A stretch of 64,000 bases of DNA from JAUWMI01 sp964454265 (GTDB taxonomy: Bacteria; Sumerlaeota; Sumerlaeia; MWCT01; JAUWMI01), in assembly GCA_964454265.1 (NCBI GenBank), contig CAYVXD010000001.1, positions 1-64,000 of the forward strand. Reading direction: 5' to 3'. The notes under the pieces were generated by a model. It had not been told where the DNA came from and made no database searches. It saw only the letters and a program-made list of their open reading frames with translations. Below are positions 25,904-35,266 of this stretch, one piece after another. The stretch's first letter is position 1. Each line of letters begins with the position of its first letter. Both the position numbers and the translations under genes were made by a program.

Positions 25904-26636
25904 AGGCTAATCGTTCTGCCAGTTCCCGCGGCAACCCTTCTTTTATGATCGCATCTTGGGCCGCGGGAATGTCGTATTCCACCCGCTTGATCTCGAGAAT
26001 CTCCTTCTCCAGGTCACAGATTACATAGGCGGGTTTAGGGTTACGATCGCGCGGTTGGCCAACGCTTCCGACATTGACGAGATACCGCCGTCCAGGCTTA
26101 ATCTGGATTTCCGGCTGTGCGGGGCAGATCAAATTGTCTTCGTAATCCTCGATGATAAACGGTTGGTGGGAGTGGCCGATGAAGCAGAATTGTTGGGTGA
26201 AGTACTCGAAATTGACGCGTGCCTCACCCATTGTGAGAATATAGTTCCATTGTTCCGGGGCCTTTGGCGATGCATGGACGAAATAGAAATGACCATTGCT
26301 GACGGTTAGCGGCAGATCCTTAAGAAACTGGGTGTTTTCGGATGTGAGAACCTTCTTTGTCCATAGAACTGCAGCCTTCGCCACGTCGTTAAAGTAGCTG
26401 ATGTCGGTAAGCAATAGAGCGGCATGATCATGATTGCCAGCAATAATAGGACACTGCAACTCGCGAGTCAATTCCACACACTCATTGGGATTTGCACCGT
26501 ATCCTACAATGTCGCCGCAGCAGTAGATGCCCTCGACGTTATCTTGCCGCATGGCCTCTATTACAGCCTCGAAGGCCTGCAGGTTTCCGTGAATATCTGA
26601 GAAAATCCCGATACGCTTCGGGGAATTAGCACTCAT
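25893..26636 (-). CDS. Metallophosphoesterase
   Basis: Calcineurin-like phosphoesterase motifs appear in order: FSDIHGN (D14, H16), CGDIVGYG, GNHDH, then FIGHSHQP, which supply the two-metal site. The 247-residue size and GNPNECV-type spacing match small cytosolic phosphodiesterases of the YfcE/ApaH-like group. The natural substrate is unknown. The gene overlaps the FHA gene upstream and ligA downstream by 11 bases each. Confidence 0.85.
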   Translation of the reverse strand: MSANSPKRIGIFSDIHGNLQAFEAVIEAMRQDNVEGIYCCGDIVGYGANPNECVELTRELQCPIIAGNHDHAALLLTDISYFNDVAKAAVLWTKKVLTSENTQFLKDLPLTVSNGHFYFVHASPKAPEQWNYILTMGEARVNFEYFTQQFCFIGHSHQPFIIEDYEDNLICPAQPEIQIKPGRRYLVNVGSVGQPRDRNPKPAYVICDLEKEILEIKRVEYDIPAAQDAIIKEGLPRELAERLAYGW

Positions 26637-27798
26637 ACTCGCGTCCGGTTAGCTTTTTTAGCATTTTAGCGGCTTGATTACGGATTACAGCGCTCTTGTT
26701 CTGCAGCGCTTTTTCCCACATGCGAATTTCCTCCATATCCACGCCAGGAGGAGGCGAAGCGGAATCTGCTGGCTCTTCTGCATATGGTTCAACCGTTTCG
26801 GAAGAGAGGCCTTCGCTAACGTAAATCTTTTCGCCGATTTCCTCTTCTTTACTTTCTGCTTCTTGGAGAGCAAGTTCTTCTTCGCTCTCTTCTCGAACTA
26901 CCTGTTGTGTCCTCACTTCGTCAGAGATGGGCTCCATTTCTTGAGCGATCATCTCGCCTTCCGGCACTTTAGCGACTTCCATATCTTCATCCAGTCGTTC
27001 AAATCCCATCTGCAAATCCGGCTCAGGCTCATTGTCATGCTCGGTTTCCATTCCTTCGCCTACGCCAACCATTGCTTCTTCTTCAGACCCTGCGGCTTTT
27101 CCTTCGTAAACAAGCTCCTGCGGAACACGACCGGTGATTTTTGATACCTCTTCCTCTTCCAGATGGAAACTCAGCTGTGTTGTTCCAAACTGCAGCGTGT
27201 CATTATCAAACAGCTGTACCTCTTTGGTGTATTTCCCGTTGACCAGTGTACCTTTCCAGCTGCCCAAATCCTTTGCGAAAAAGCTCTTGCCTTGACGAAT
27301 GATCACGGCGTGCCTCTTAGAGACAAACCAATCATGCAGGCGAATATCGTTGTTGCTGGCACGCCCAATGTAGGTTTCGTACTTGTTAATCTTGAACTCC
27401 TGCTCCTTTTGCTTCCCTTTTATCACCGTCAAACACCCTGTCGGTGCTTTATCAACGATCATGGTACGATCAGAACCGAATGCGTCGCTAATCACCTGCT
27501 CTTCGCTCAGGACCTTAGTGAGAAACTCCAGCGTATGTTTGCCAATCGTAATGACGTCCTGATCCTGGATCTCGGTTTTCGTAACTCTCATGCCATTAAC
27601 CAAGGTTCCATTTGCACTATTTAGATCTGTGAGGATGTACTTGCCATCCTGGTTGCGAATGCGAGCGTGGTTCCTGGATACACTTAAATTTTCGATGACG
27701 ATGTCATTATCACGCGACCGGCCGACGCTGATAATGTCTTTGTCGAAACTGTAACGGTAAACAACATTGTCTCCGAGTTTCACGATTATTTCTGGCAT
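26626..27798 (-). CDS. Protein with two FHA domains and acidic linker
   Basis: FHA domains bind phosphothreonine. The first has VGRSRDNDIVIEN and SVSRNHARI (about residues 24-46). The second has IGRASNNDIRLHD and VSKRHAVI (about 137-160). Both keep the Gly-Arg, Ser-Arg-Asn-His (SKRH in the second) and Asn-Gly signatures. Residues about 225-345 are a strongly acidic Glu-rich linker. The C-terminal 40 residues resemble a HEAT-like helix pair. The ATG at 27798 (MPEIIVKLG) is chosen because the domain begins there and a G-rich site precedes it; the longer reading frame has no good start. No Ser/Thr kinase is seen in the window, so its partner lies elsewhere. Confidence 0.82.
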   Translation of the reverse strand: MPEIIVKLGDNVVYRYSFDKDIISVGRSRDNDIVIENLSVSRNHARIRNQDGKYILTDLNSANGTLVNGMRVTKTEIQDQDVITIGKHTLEFLTKVLSEEQVISDAFGSDRTMIVDKAPTGCLTVIKGKQKEQEFKINKYETYIGRASNNDIRLHDWFVSKRHAVIIRQGKSFFAKDLGSWKGTLVNGKYTKEVQLFDNDTLQFGTTQLSFHLEEEEVSKITGRVPQELVYEGKAAGSEEEAMVGVGEGMETEHDNEPEPDLQMGFERLDEDMEVAKVPEGEMIAQEMEPISDEVRTQQVVREESEEELALQEAESKEEEIGEKIYVSEGLSSETVEPYAEEPADSASPPPGVDMEEIRMWEKALQNKSAVIRNQAAKMLKKLTGREYEC

Positions 27799-27997
27799 GA
27801 TTCTCAGCCCCCCCGCCTTGCATTGGAATTGTCCGCTAACTGCTAACTCCAAATACTTGAAAACATTACTGTAAGTTCTTATTCCTGAAGTCTATAGGCA
27901 AATCTTTCATGCCGGATTCCGTATACTCAAGGATTCTGGGAGAATGTATATATCGGAGTGCTCCAAAATACAACAAAAAAGTTTGCCCCAGGCTATC

Positions 27998-29077
27998 TTA
28001 CGCTGTCCCGTGCCCGTGATGATCATACCGGTGCAGCAGAATGTCGGTTGCCACTATGTGGAATCCAAATTTCCCGTAGAGATTAAGGGCCGGATAGTTC
28101 GTATGGCTGGTGCGCAGTTCAACGTAATCGTATTGGCCGGCTAACTGTCTCAGACTTTGCGCCAAAATGGCTGTCCCGAAACCCTTACCCTGCTGCTCCT
28201 GATGTACCACCACAAAATCGAGGATGGCCACTCGGACGCCGAGTTTCTCACACAGCTGCTCATTGGCCAGAAAGATCGCGAACCCGATAATCGTAGTATC
28301 ATGGCATGCCACGAAAATATGTTTGCCCAGCTGGTCGCAGCACTTTTCCACCCAGGCGGCAAAGAGGCGGTTTGTCGCCTCAGTTGGCAGGACGGGGTCG
28401 CAGTAATAGTGATTATACTGATGCGACGTGGCTGCAATGCGCATCAGGGCATCCCTGTAGCGTGGCTCGTATGGGACAAGGTCAATCGCCGGCATCTCAG
28501 CAGGCTGCTCGCATGGCAACGCCACAGACATCTTGACCGAGCAATCCACCAGATAAAATCCCTTCTGCTCGAAGAGATGAATATTGTCCCATTCGTTTGC
28601 ATCGAATCGCAAGGCAAGATGAAGGATGCCCTGTTTACGGGCTGCTGCAAGGATAAATTCCAGCAAGGCGGGAGAAACTTCCTTTGGGTCGTGGTAACTG
28701 ATAAAATAGCTGATCTTACCCATTGGCATATTGTAGATTTCGCTATGCCAGGGGTCGGGGATCAGACTGGCAAGTCCAAGAATTTCCTTACCGCGCACGG
28801 CAAGTACGCTTTGTACTAGCCGCGAATCCATGTGGCGCATAAAGTTCTCAAGCAGAAATTCGCTTAACAGCGCACGATCAAGCCCTTGCGCAGCCTGCTG
28901 GTATTGTTTGTAAGGAAAATTGGCAAATAGCGCCTGGATTGCAGCGCGATGCGTGGATAGCGGTTTGATGAGTTTGACCATTGCCTGAACACCGTATGCA
29001 ATAGGCACGAGCAGATTTCTTTCCATACCTACATTTCGATGTCCTGGACGAACCGATAAACCGCCAAAAAAAATCAC
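27998..29077 (-). CDS. GNAT family acetyltransferase, two domains
   Basis: The C-terminal half (about residues 190-355) is a clear GNAT domain, with VAILDFVVVHQEQQGKGFG as motif A for acetyl-CoA binding and ALNLYGKFGFHIV at the end. The N-terminal half resembles a degenerate second GNAT fold (EILGLASLIPD, HLALRFDANEWDNIHLFEQKGF). The acyl acceptor is unknown. The GTG start at 29077 has GAGG upstream. Start codons at 29026 or 28981 would remove 17 to 32 non-conserved residues. It is 19 bases downstream of the dgt-like gene. Confidence 0.75.
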   Translation of the reverse strand: MIFFGGLSVRPGHRNVGMERNLLVPIAYGVQAMVKLIKPLSTHRAAIQALFANFPYKQYQQAAQGLDRALLSEFLLENFMRHMDSRLVQSVLAVRGKEILGLASLIPDPWHSEIYNMPMGKISYFISYHDPKEVSPALLEFILAAARKQGILHLALRFDANEWDNIHLFEQKGFYLVDCSVKMSVALPCEQPAEMPAIDLVPYEPRYRDALMRIAATSHQYNHYYCDPVLPTEATNRLFAAWVEKCCDQLGKHIFVACHDTTIIGFAIFLANEQLCEKLGVRVAILDFVVVHQEQQGKGFGTAILAQSLRQLAGQYDYVELRTSHTNYPALNLYGKFGFHIVATDILLHRYDHHGHGTA

Positions 29078-29096
29078 GGTAACGGCCTCTTGATTG

Positions 29097-30254
29097 CTAG
29101 ATCATGGCCTGTGGTTCAAACGCCTTCACATACTCTTCCAGTAAATAGCGGTCCGTCATCCCGGAGATGTAATCGCAGATCACACGCTTCAGCCCGTCTG
29201 TTGCAATGCGATCCTGATACTTGGTCGGTAATTGTTGTGGTGTTTCAACATAAGACAAAAAGAGCTTTTGGATAAATTTTTCCGCCTTGGTAGCCATACG
29301 CACGGTATGAGGATGTTGATAGACGTTCTTCATCAGAAAATCTTTCAGTGCCTGGTTCTTTTCAACCATTTCGGAGCTGAAGCTAGCGATCTTGTGGGAC
29401 AGATTTTGCACGTCTTCGGCACACCGGATCTTATTCGCAGCAATATTTCTATCTGTTTGTTGCAGTGCATCAATAACCTGTATATCAATTATCTTGCCAA
29501 TGGCGCGATATTTGACAAATTTGTCGCGTACGGTATCAGAACTCTCCCTGCGCGCAACGGTGAAGATTTCCCAGCACCAGTCTACGGCTTCCAGATCATC
29601 TTCTTCTATGAGCCCTAGTTTTAAGGCGTCGTCAAGGTCGTGATTATTGTAAGCAATCTCATCGGCAATATCTACAATTTGCGCTTCAAGGGTAGGTGCG
29701 TGTTTTGGTCGAAACCGCGAGTCAATCTGTGGGGTGTCGTATGAGGTTGTATGTTTGATAATCCCTTCGCGCACCTCCCATGTCAGATTGAGCCCCTTAA
29801 CGTCGCCGTACCGCTCCTCAAGGTACTCGACTACTCGCAGCCCCTGTTCATTGTGTTCGAAACCACCCTCTTCGTTCATTAACTGGGTCAGTGCACGTTC
29901 GCCAGAATGGCCGAAAGGGGTGTGACCCAGGTCATGGGCCAGAGCAATTGCTTCGGCTAGATCAAAATTAAGTCGCAGATTGCGCGCCATGCTGCGCGCT
30001 ATTTGCGCCACCTCGATAGTATGAGTCAGGCGGGTACGATAGTAGTCGCCTTCATGTATTACAAAAACCTGAGTTTTGTATTCCAGCTTCCGAAAAGCGG
30101 TTGAATGGATGATGCGGTCGCGATCACGTTGGTATTCTGTCCTCATGGAATCCGGAGAGATTGGATAATCACGGCCGCGCGTCTCGCTGCTTTTCATTGC
30201 ATACGGAGCAAGCATCTCGCGCTCAATCTCTTCGAGATTTGCCTTTGTGTGCAT
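29097..30254 (-). CDS. dGTPase-like HD-domain triphosphohydrolase
   Basis: This protein resembles deoxyguanosinetriphosphate triphosphohydrolase-like proteins, which remove triphosphate from dNTPs. The HD-domain metal ligands are H78 (RLTHTIEVAQIA), H107 and D108 (ALAHDLGHTPFGHSGE), and a later aspartate in DIADEIAYNNHDLDDAL. The signature RTEYQRDRDRIIHSTAFRKL starts the domain. The ATG at 30254 (MHTKANLEE) gives the usual family N-terminus; an upstream start at 30326 adds 24 residues of no known domain. It probably heads the operon that includes ligA. Confidence 0.9.
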   Translation of the reverse strand: MHTKANLEEIEREMLAPYAMKSSETRGRDYPISPDSMRTEYQRDRDRIIHSTAFRKLEYKTQVFVIHEGDYYRTRLTHTIEVAQIARSMARNLRLNFDLAEAIALAHDLGHTPFGHSGERALTQLMNEEGGFEHNEQGLRVVEYLEERYGDVKGLNLTWEVREGIIKHTTSYDTPQIDSRFRPKHAPTLEAQIVDIADEIAYNNHDLDDALKLGLIEEDDLEAVDWCWEIFTVARRESSDTVRDKFVKYRAIGKIIDIQVIDALQQTDRNIAANKIRCAEDVQNLSHKIASFSSEMVEKNQALKDFLMKNVYQHPHTVRMATKAEKFIQKLFLSYVETPQQLPTKYQDRIATDGLKRVICDYISGMTDRYLLEEYVKAFEPQAMI

Positions 30255-30405
30255 TTTCGTTCCCAGGTGAAAGATGGATAGTTGCTGGCGATTCGCTAGT
30301 TTCGGACTTATGTGTGATCGCCCCACACGGCGCCTGTCAACAGAGTAGCAAACAGGGCAATGCCGACGATTTGATCAGAGCCTAAAATTGCACGCTACGG
30401 CCTGA

Positions 30406-31401
30406 CTATTTTTTCTTCAGCCACATCATCATCGAGCGCAGCTGTTTTCCTACCTTCTCGATTGGATGCTCGAGGCCCTGGCGTCTGAGGGCATTGAACA
30501 CCGGACGCCCTGCCTTGTTTTCCAGAATCCATTCGCGGGCAAATTCGCCGCTCTGAATTTCACACAGAATTTTCTTCATCTCCTGCTTCACGCTGTCGTT
30601 GATAATCCGAGGCCCTCGCGTCAGATCCCCGTATTCCGCTGTATCGCTGATCGAGTAGCGCATCATGGTAATGCCGTTTTCGTGAATCAAGTCAGTGATG
30701 AGTTTCAATTCGTGCAAACACTCAAAGTAGGCCACCTCGGGTTGGTAGCCTGCAGCGACCAGCGTCTCAAAGCCAGCCAGGATTAAGGAGACCACTCCGC
30801 CGCAGAGAATCGTCTGCTCGCCAAACAGGTCGGTCTCTGTTTCTTCTTTGAATGTAGTCTCAATAACTCCGGCACGTGTCCCGCCAATGGCTTTGGCATG
30901 GGCGAGAGCAAGCTTCTTGGCCGTCTTTGTTGCATCCTGAAACACAGCGATCAGACAGGGCACCCCATTGCCTTCTTGAAACACTCGTCGCACAATGTGC
31001 CCTGGCCCTTTCGGGGCAACCATATAGACATCAATATCCTTGGGTGGTTTGATACAGCCAAAATGTATATTGAAACCATGGGAAAAGGCGATGGCCTTTC
31101 CCTTCTTGAGATGAGGTCTGACAGATTGCTCATAAATTGCTGCCTGCACGTCATCGGGTGCTAGAAATTGAATAATGTCAGCCTGGCGCGCTGCTTCTTC
31201 CGCAGAGATGGGCTTAAACTTGTCCTTCACCGCTTTTTGATAATTCGATGTTCCTTTGAGCTCGGCCACGATAACCCGAACTCCGCTGTCACGCATGTTT
31301 TGTGCTTGGGCGTGGCCCTGGCTACCATAGCCGATCACCGCAACTGTCTTATTCTTCAACAGCTTCAGGTTAGCATCCTTTTCGTAGTAGATCTTTGCCA
31401 T
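30406..31401 (-). CDS. ilvC: Ketol-acid reductoisomerase
   Basis: This enzyme is the second step of valine and isoleucine synthesis, isomerising and reducing acetolactate or acetohydroxybutyrate. The NADP loop VIGYGSQGHAQAQN is at residues 22-35. Class I length (331 residues) and the metal-site segment DLFGEQTILCGG are present. The ATG at 31401 follows GGAGGG by 6 bases; the longer frame from 31425 contains the ribosome site. It lies 50 bases after ilvH. Confidence 0.96.
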   Translation of the reverse strand: MAKIYYEKDANLKLLKNKTVAVIGYGSQGHAQAQNMRDSGVRVIVAELKGTSNYQKAVKDKFKPISAEEAARQADIIQFLAPDDVQAAIYEQSVRPHLKKGKAIAFSHGFNIHFGCIKPPKDIDVYMVAPKGPGHIVRRVFQEGNGVPCLIAVFQDATKTAKKLALAHAKAIGGTRAGVIETTFKEETETDLFGEQTILCGGVVSLILAGFETLVAAGYQPEVAYFECLHELKLITDLIHENGITMMRYSISDTAEYGDLTRGPRIINDSVKQEMKKILCEIQSGEFAREWILENKAGRPVFNALRRQGLEHPIEKVGKQLRSMMMWLKKK

Positions 31402-31451
31402 GCCTGTCCCTCCCTGTTTGCGCATAATTTTTCTTGGATACGTTCGGCCTG

Positions 31452-31925
31452 TCAGCCCCGCGTTATAGCGATCCGTCCGGTTCTGACCAATTCCTTGATG
31501 CCAAAAGGCTTCACCAGGTCAAGAAATGCTCCGATTTTGTCCTGAGGCCCTGCGACTTCAGCTGTGAGTGTCTTCTGATTAACGTCAATAATCTTTGCCT
31601 TAAAGATTTCAATGATCTGTACGATCTCCCCACGTGTTTGTGAAGTACAATTGATCTTGACCAAAACTAGCTCACGGTCAAGATACTCGTCTTTCGTTAT
31701 ATCCTGTACCTTGATCACGTCTATCAGCTTGTTGAGCTGCTTGTTCACCTGCTCGATGATCTTGTCATCGCCAGTCACGATAATTGTCATGCGCGAAATT
31801 GTGGGATCTTGGGTCTCACCCACAGCTAGACTGTCTATATTAAACCCCCGGCTGCTGAACAGCCCCGCTATGTGCGACAATACCCCAAATCGGTTTTCTA
31901 CCAAAACGGAAATGACGTGCTGCAT
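31452..31925 (-). CDS. ilvH: Acetolactate synthase small subunit
   Basis: This is the regulatory subunit that confers valine feedback on the large subunit. An ACT domain fills residues 1-75 (VISVLVENRFGVLSHIAGLF, then FNIDSLAVGET). The C-terminal domain follows, with 157 residues in total. The ATG at 31925 shares a base with the ilvB stop (TGATG), so translation is coupled. Whether it should be called ilvH or ilvN cannot be decided from sequence alone. Confidence 0.94.
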   Translation of the reverse strand: MQHVISVLVENRFGVLSHIAGLFSSRGFNIDSLAVGETQDPTISRMTIIVTGDDKIIEQVNKQLNKLIDVIKVQDITKDEYLDRELVLVKINCTSQTRGEIVQIIEIFKAKIIDVNQKTLTAEVAGPQDKIGAFLDLVKPFGIKELVRTGRIAITRG

Positions 31926-33637
31926 CAAGCCATCCCTCCCATCATCTGGCGAACGCTGGCCCCAGCAGGAATCATGGGAAAAACGTTCTCTTCCTCCTCA
32001 ACCATGCACTCGACAAACACCGTCCGTGGCGTCCGTAGAGCTTTGCGCAGAGCAGGAATCACCTCCGCCTTTTTTGTTACACGGATGCCCACCGCACCGT
32101 ATGCCTCGGCAAGTTTAACAAAGTCGGGAACAAACCTCGAACAGCCTGGCGGACAATCCTTGGTGGGCGCTAAGCAGGTGTACGAGTAGTTCTTGTTGTA
32201 AAAGAGCTGCTGCCACTGGCGCACCATACCCAGGTACCGATTATTGATAATGATTACCTTCACCGGTAGTCCGTGCATCACGGCAGTGGCGAGCTCCTGG
32301 ATATTCATCTGGATGCTCCCATCGCCCGCAATGTCAACGACCAGCCTGTCAGGATTGCCCACCTGCGCGCCAATTGCCGCCGGGAATCCATAGCCCATGG
32401 TGCCGAGCCCGCCTGAAGAGAGAAACGTGCGGGGCTTCGTATAGGTATAGTAGTGCGCCGCCCACATCTGGTGTTGTCCAACTTCAGTCGTGACGATGGC
32501 ATTACCCTTGGTTAGCTTGTAGAGCTGATGAATCACGTATTGCGGTCGCAGCTTATTGTCATTACGATACACTAGAGGATACTGTTTTTTCCATTTATTG
32601 ATCTTCGCAATCCATTTTGGATTCTTCTTTGGCTTGATCCGCTTGATAATTTCTCGTAGCACTTCCTTGCAGTCGCCAACCACCGGGATTGACACTCTGA
32701 TATTCTTGCTAATTGCCGATGGGTCAATGTCAATGTGTATTACATTGCCGTGTGCATTGGGTGCAAATTCGTCAATCTTACCAGTCACGCGATCATCGAA
32801 CCGCGCACCCACGGCAATGATAAGATCCGTCTCGTGCATGGCGTAGTTAGCATACTGCGTACCGTGCATACCGAGCATCTTGAGTGCGAGGGGATGGTCC
32901 TCAGGAAACCCGCCTAATCCCAGGAGCGTAGTGGTGCAAGGGATGTTGCAGCGCTCGGCTAATTTAAGCACCTCTTTTGACGCACCGGAGATAATCACAC
33001 CGCCACCGCAGTAAAGCAGCGGTTGCTTGGCCTGCTCAATTGCTTCCACTGCCTTCTTGATCATCAGGGGATGTCCTTTGTGAACTGGCTTGTAGCTGCG
33101 AATGTTCACGCTGTCAGGATACTTATAGTTGTCGCACACTGCCTGCTGTACGTCCTTTGGCAGATCAATCAGCACTGGACCTGGCCGTCCTGTCCGCGCA
33201 ATATAAAACGCTTCCTTGATGATTCGAGCAAGGTCATTAACATTCTTCACCAGGTAGTTGTACTTTGTGACAGGACGCGAGATCCCAACCATATCTGCCT
33301 CCTGGAAGGCATCATTACCAATCATCGTAGTCGGCACCTGGCCGGTGATCGCCACTATAGGCACCGAGTCCATGTAAGCGGTGGCCAGACCCGTGACCAA
33401 ATTCGTCGCACCAGGCCCTGACGTCGCCATGCATACTCCTGGGCGCCCGGTTGACCTGGCATAGCCATCCGCTGCATGCGCCGCACCCTGCTCGTGCCGT
33501 ACGAGAATGAACCGCAACGGCGACTTATTCAGCCGATCAAAGAGGTCAAGCACTGCCCCCCCAGGAAAACCAAAAATAATCTCAACGCCCTCCCTGATCA
33601 GCCCATCAACAACAATTTCGGCCCCTGTCATTTTCAT
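31925..33637 (-). CDS. ilvB: Acetolactate synthase large subunit
   Basis: This is the thiamine-diphosphate enzyme that makes acetolactate and acetohydroxybutyrate. It has the catalytic glutamate segment LVRHEQGAAHAADGYAR near residue 50. The FAD-binding middle domain and the ThDP motif GDGSIQMN to NNRYLGMV are near 440-475. The 570 residues are full length. An extra insert with cysteines (CLAPTKDCPPGC, about 490-501) is noticeable. The ATG has GGAG 8 bases upstream. It is first in ilvB-ilvH-ilvC. Confidence 0.96.
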   Translation of the reverse strand: MKMTGAEIVVDGLIREGVEIIFGFPGGAVLDLFDRLNKSPLRFILVRHEQGAAHAADGYARSTGRPGVCMATSGPGATNLVTGLATAYMDSVPIVAITGQVPTTMIGNDAFQEADMVGISRPVTKYNYLVKNVNDLARIIKEAFYIARTGRPGPVLIDLPKDVQQAVCDNYKYPDSVNIRSYKPVHKGHPLMIKKAVEAIEQAKQPLLYCGGGVIISGASKEVLKLAERCNIPCTTTLLGLGGFPEDHPLALKMLGMHGTQYANYAMHETDLIIAVGARFDDRVTGKIDEFAPNAHGNVIHIDIDPSAISKNIRVSIPVVGDCKEVLREIIKRIKPKKNPKWIAKINKWKKQYPLVYRNDNKLRPQYVIHQLYKLTKGNAIVTTEVGQHQMWAAHYYTYTKPRTFLSSGGLGTMGYGFPAAIGAQVGNPDRLVVDIAGDGSIQMNIQELATAVMHGLPVKVIIINNRYLGMVRQWQQLFYNKNYSYTCLAPTKDCPPGCSRFVPDFVKLAEAYGAVGIRVTKKAEVIPALRKALRTPRTVFVECMVEEEENVFPMIPAGASVRQMMGGMA

Positions 33638-33668
33638 GGTGACTTACTCCATTGCAGGTGCAATTATT

Positions 33669-33688
33669 CGCCGCATTTCGTTGCGGCG
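33669..33688 (-). promoter_or_regulatory. Hairpin in the ilvB leader
   Basis: CGCCGCA (33669-33675) pairs with TGCGGCG (33682-33688), 32 bases upstream of the ilvB start. On the minus strand no T-run follows, so it is not a classical attenuator. A short frame (33777-33703, minus) rich in Leu, Ile and Val codons lies before it but lacks a ribosome site. Confidence 0.4.
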
Positions 33689-33877
33689 TTTTCGTCCTGC
33701 TATTAGATAAAGACCATACGTTCACGGGCTGTGAAGTTCAAGAGGTTTTTTGTCTTGTCCGCAAGGGTTAAAATCATGGGAACACAATGGGAAGGAATAC
33801 GTGACAGCTTATATCAGGCCCAACCCATTCGCCGCTGGAGTGTTTCGTCCTTGGTTGTGCGCCGGACCACGGCGATC

Positions 33878-35230
33878 TTACCGCTTCGGAGCGTCATTCA
33901 TGGAGGGAGAAACTGGCGGATCAGCTGATGTCTCATTGGCATCGCGCGACGGTCGCGTATCGTTAGTTTTTAATTCGAACAGCTCGCGTAACAGCTCACA
34001 ATACGAAAATCCTTTTCCTGTGCTGGCATGCTGCTTCATCTTTGCAGTGGGGAGATGGCTAATTTTGTTAATCAAAGCCTTACTGAAATATTCAATTTGC
34101 CGCAGCTGTTCGGTGGTGAACCCGTGTGAATTCTTGACCGAGCGTTCAATCTCCAGTTGGCGTACATCATCAAGGTATGCTCGAAATGCACGTACGGTTG
34201 GCACAATGTCGCGTGACGCTATCCAGTGGAGAAATTTTGTCACTTCGCCCTCAATGATTTGCTCGACCTTCTCAAGTCCACTCCGGCGCTCTTGCACGTT
34301 TTTCTCAACAATGTGCTCAAGATCGTCAATATTGTACAGGTAAACGTTTTCAATGGTATTTACTTCAGGATCAATGTCGCGCGGAACAGCAATATCAATC
34401 AGGAAGAGCAAGCGGTTTCTGCGCTTTTGCATGATTGTCTCAAGTGCGCTTTTCCTGATTAAGAAATGCGGCGACCGGGTGGAGCTGATCACAATGTCGC
34501 TGCGGACCAGAAACTCCAGCCCGGAGTCGAACTCCACTGGAATGCCTCCCAGCTGGCTTGCCATAGCCACTGCACGCTCATACGTGCGATTTACCACAAA
34601 GAGATTTTCAACACCTGCGTGCTTGAGATGCTTCGCCGTTGTTTCGCTCATGTCGCCGCTGCCAACCACCACGGCATTTTTGCCCCCCAACGTCCCAAAG
34701 ATTTTCCTGGCCAGTTCAACTGCCGCGTAAGGGACTGAGACGGCACTTCTACTAATATTGGTTTCAGTGCGAACTTTTTTTCCCACCGCGATAGCCCGCG
34801 AAAATAGTGTATTAAAAACCAGCCCCGTCGTGCCGCAGTCCATTGCCTTGTGAAATGCCTCTTTCACCTGGCCAAGAATCTGCGGCTCACCCACGATCAT
34901 CGAGTCCACACTTGAGGCCACGCGGAAGACGTGGCGAACTGCCTGATCACCTACAAAGCGATAGAGGTAATCGTGGTACGAGCCACGCCCCAGGCCAGAC
35001 AACTCGCCAAAAAAGTCACACACATCCCCCCTTGTGCCCGATGCAACCTGCCTCTGCACTGTGTAGATCTCCACCCGATTGCAGGTCGAGAGCACCACGG
35101 CTTCATCAACTCCGTACCTCTGAACCAGTCCTCTCAGGGCCTCAGCGAGTGTCCGGTCAGAAATGGCGAATTTCTCCCGGATCTCTACCGGGGCCGTTTT
35201 GTGACTGAGTCCTAGAACCGACAACAGCAT
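33878..35230 (-). CDS. hemA: Glutamyl-tRNA reductase
   Basis: This is the first step of the C5 tetrapyrrole pathway, reducing glutamyl-tRNA to glutamate-1-semialdehyde. The catalytic cysteine is C50 in LSTCNRVEIY, and GLSHKTAPVEIREK is at residues 7-20. The NADPH loop VVGSGDMSETTAKHL is near 190. A dimerisation helix follows. The 450-residue protein ends with a short Ser/Pro-rich tail. It is last in the siroheme/HemX/hemA cluster, 36 bases after the HemX-like gene. Confidence 0.96.
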   Translation of the reverse strand: MLLSVLGLSHKTAPVEIREKFAISDRTLAEALRGLVQRYGVDEAVVLSTCNRVEIYTVQRQVASGTRGDVCDFFGELSGLGRGSYHDYLYRFVGDQAVRHVFRVASSVDSMIVGEPQILGQVKEAFHKAMDCGTTGLVFNTLFSRAIAVGKKVRTETNISRSAVSVPYAAVELARKIFGTLGGKNAVVVGSGDMSETTAKHLKHAGVENLFVVNRTYERAVAMASQLGGIPVEFDSGLEFLVRSDIVISSTRSPHFLIRKSALETIMQKRRNRLLFLIDIAVPRDIDPEVNTIENVYLYNIDDLEHIVEKNVQERRSGLEKVEQIIEGEVTKFLHWIASRDIVPTVRAFRAYLDDVRQLEIERSVKNSHGFTTEQLRQIEYFSKALINKISHLPTAKMKQHASTGKGFSYCELLRELFELKTNDTRPSRDANETSADPPVSPSMNDAPKR

Positions 35231-35266
35231 GACTTCGCAATTTACTCCGCGCAGTGTTTTACCGTG

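Noticed and set aside
28157..28819. 220-residue plus-strand open frame
   Set aside because: It is a shadow of the GNAT gene.
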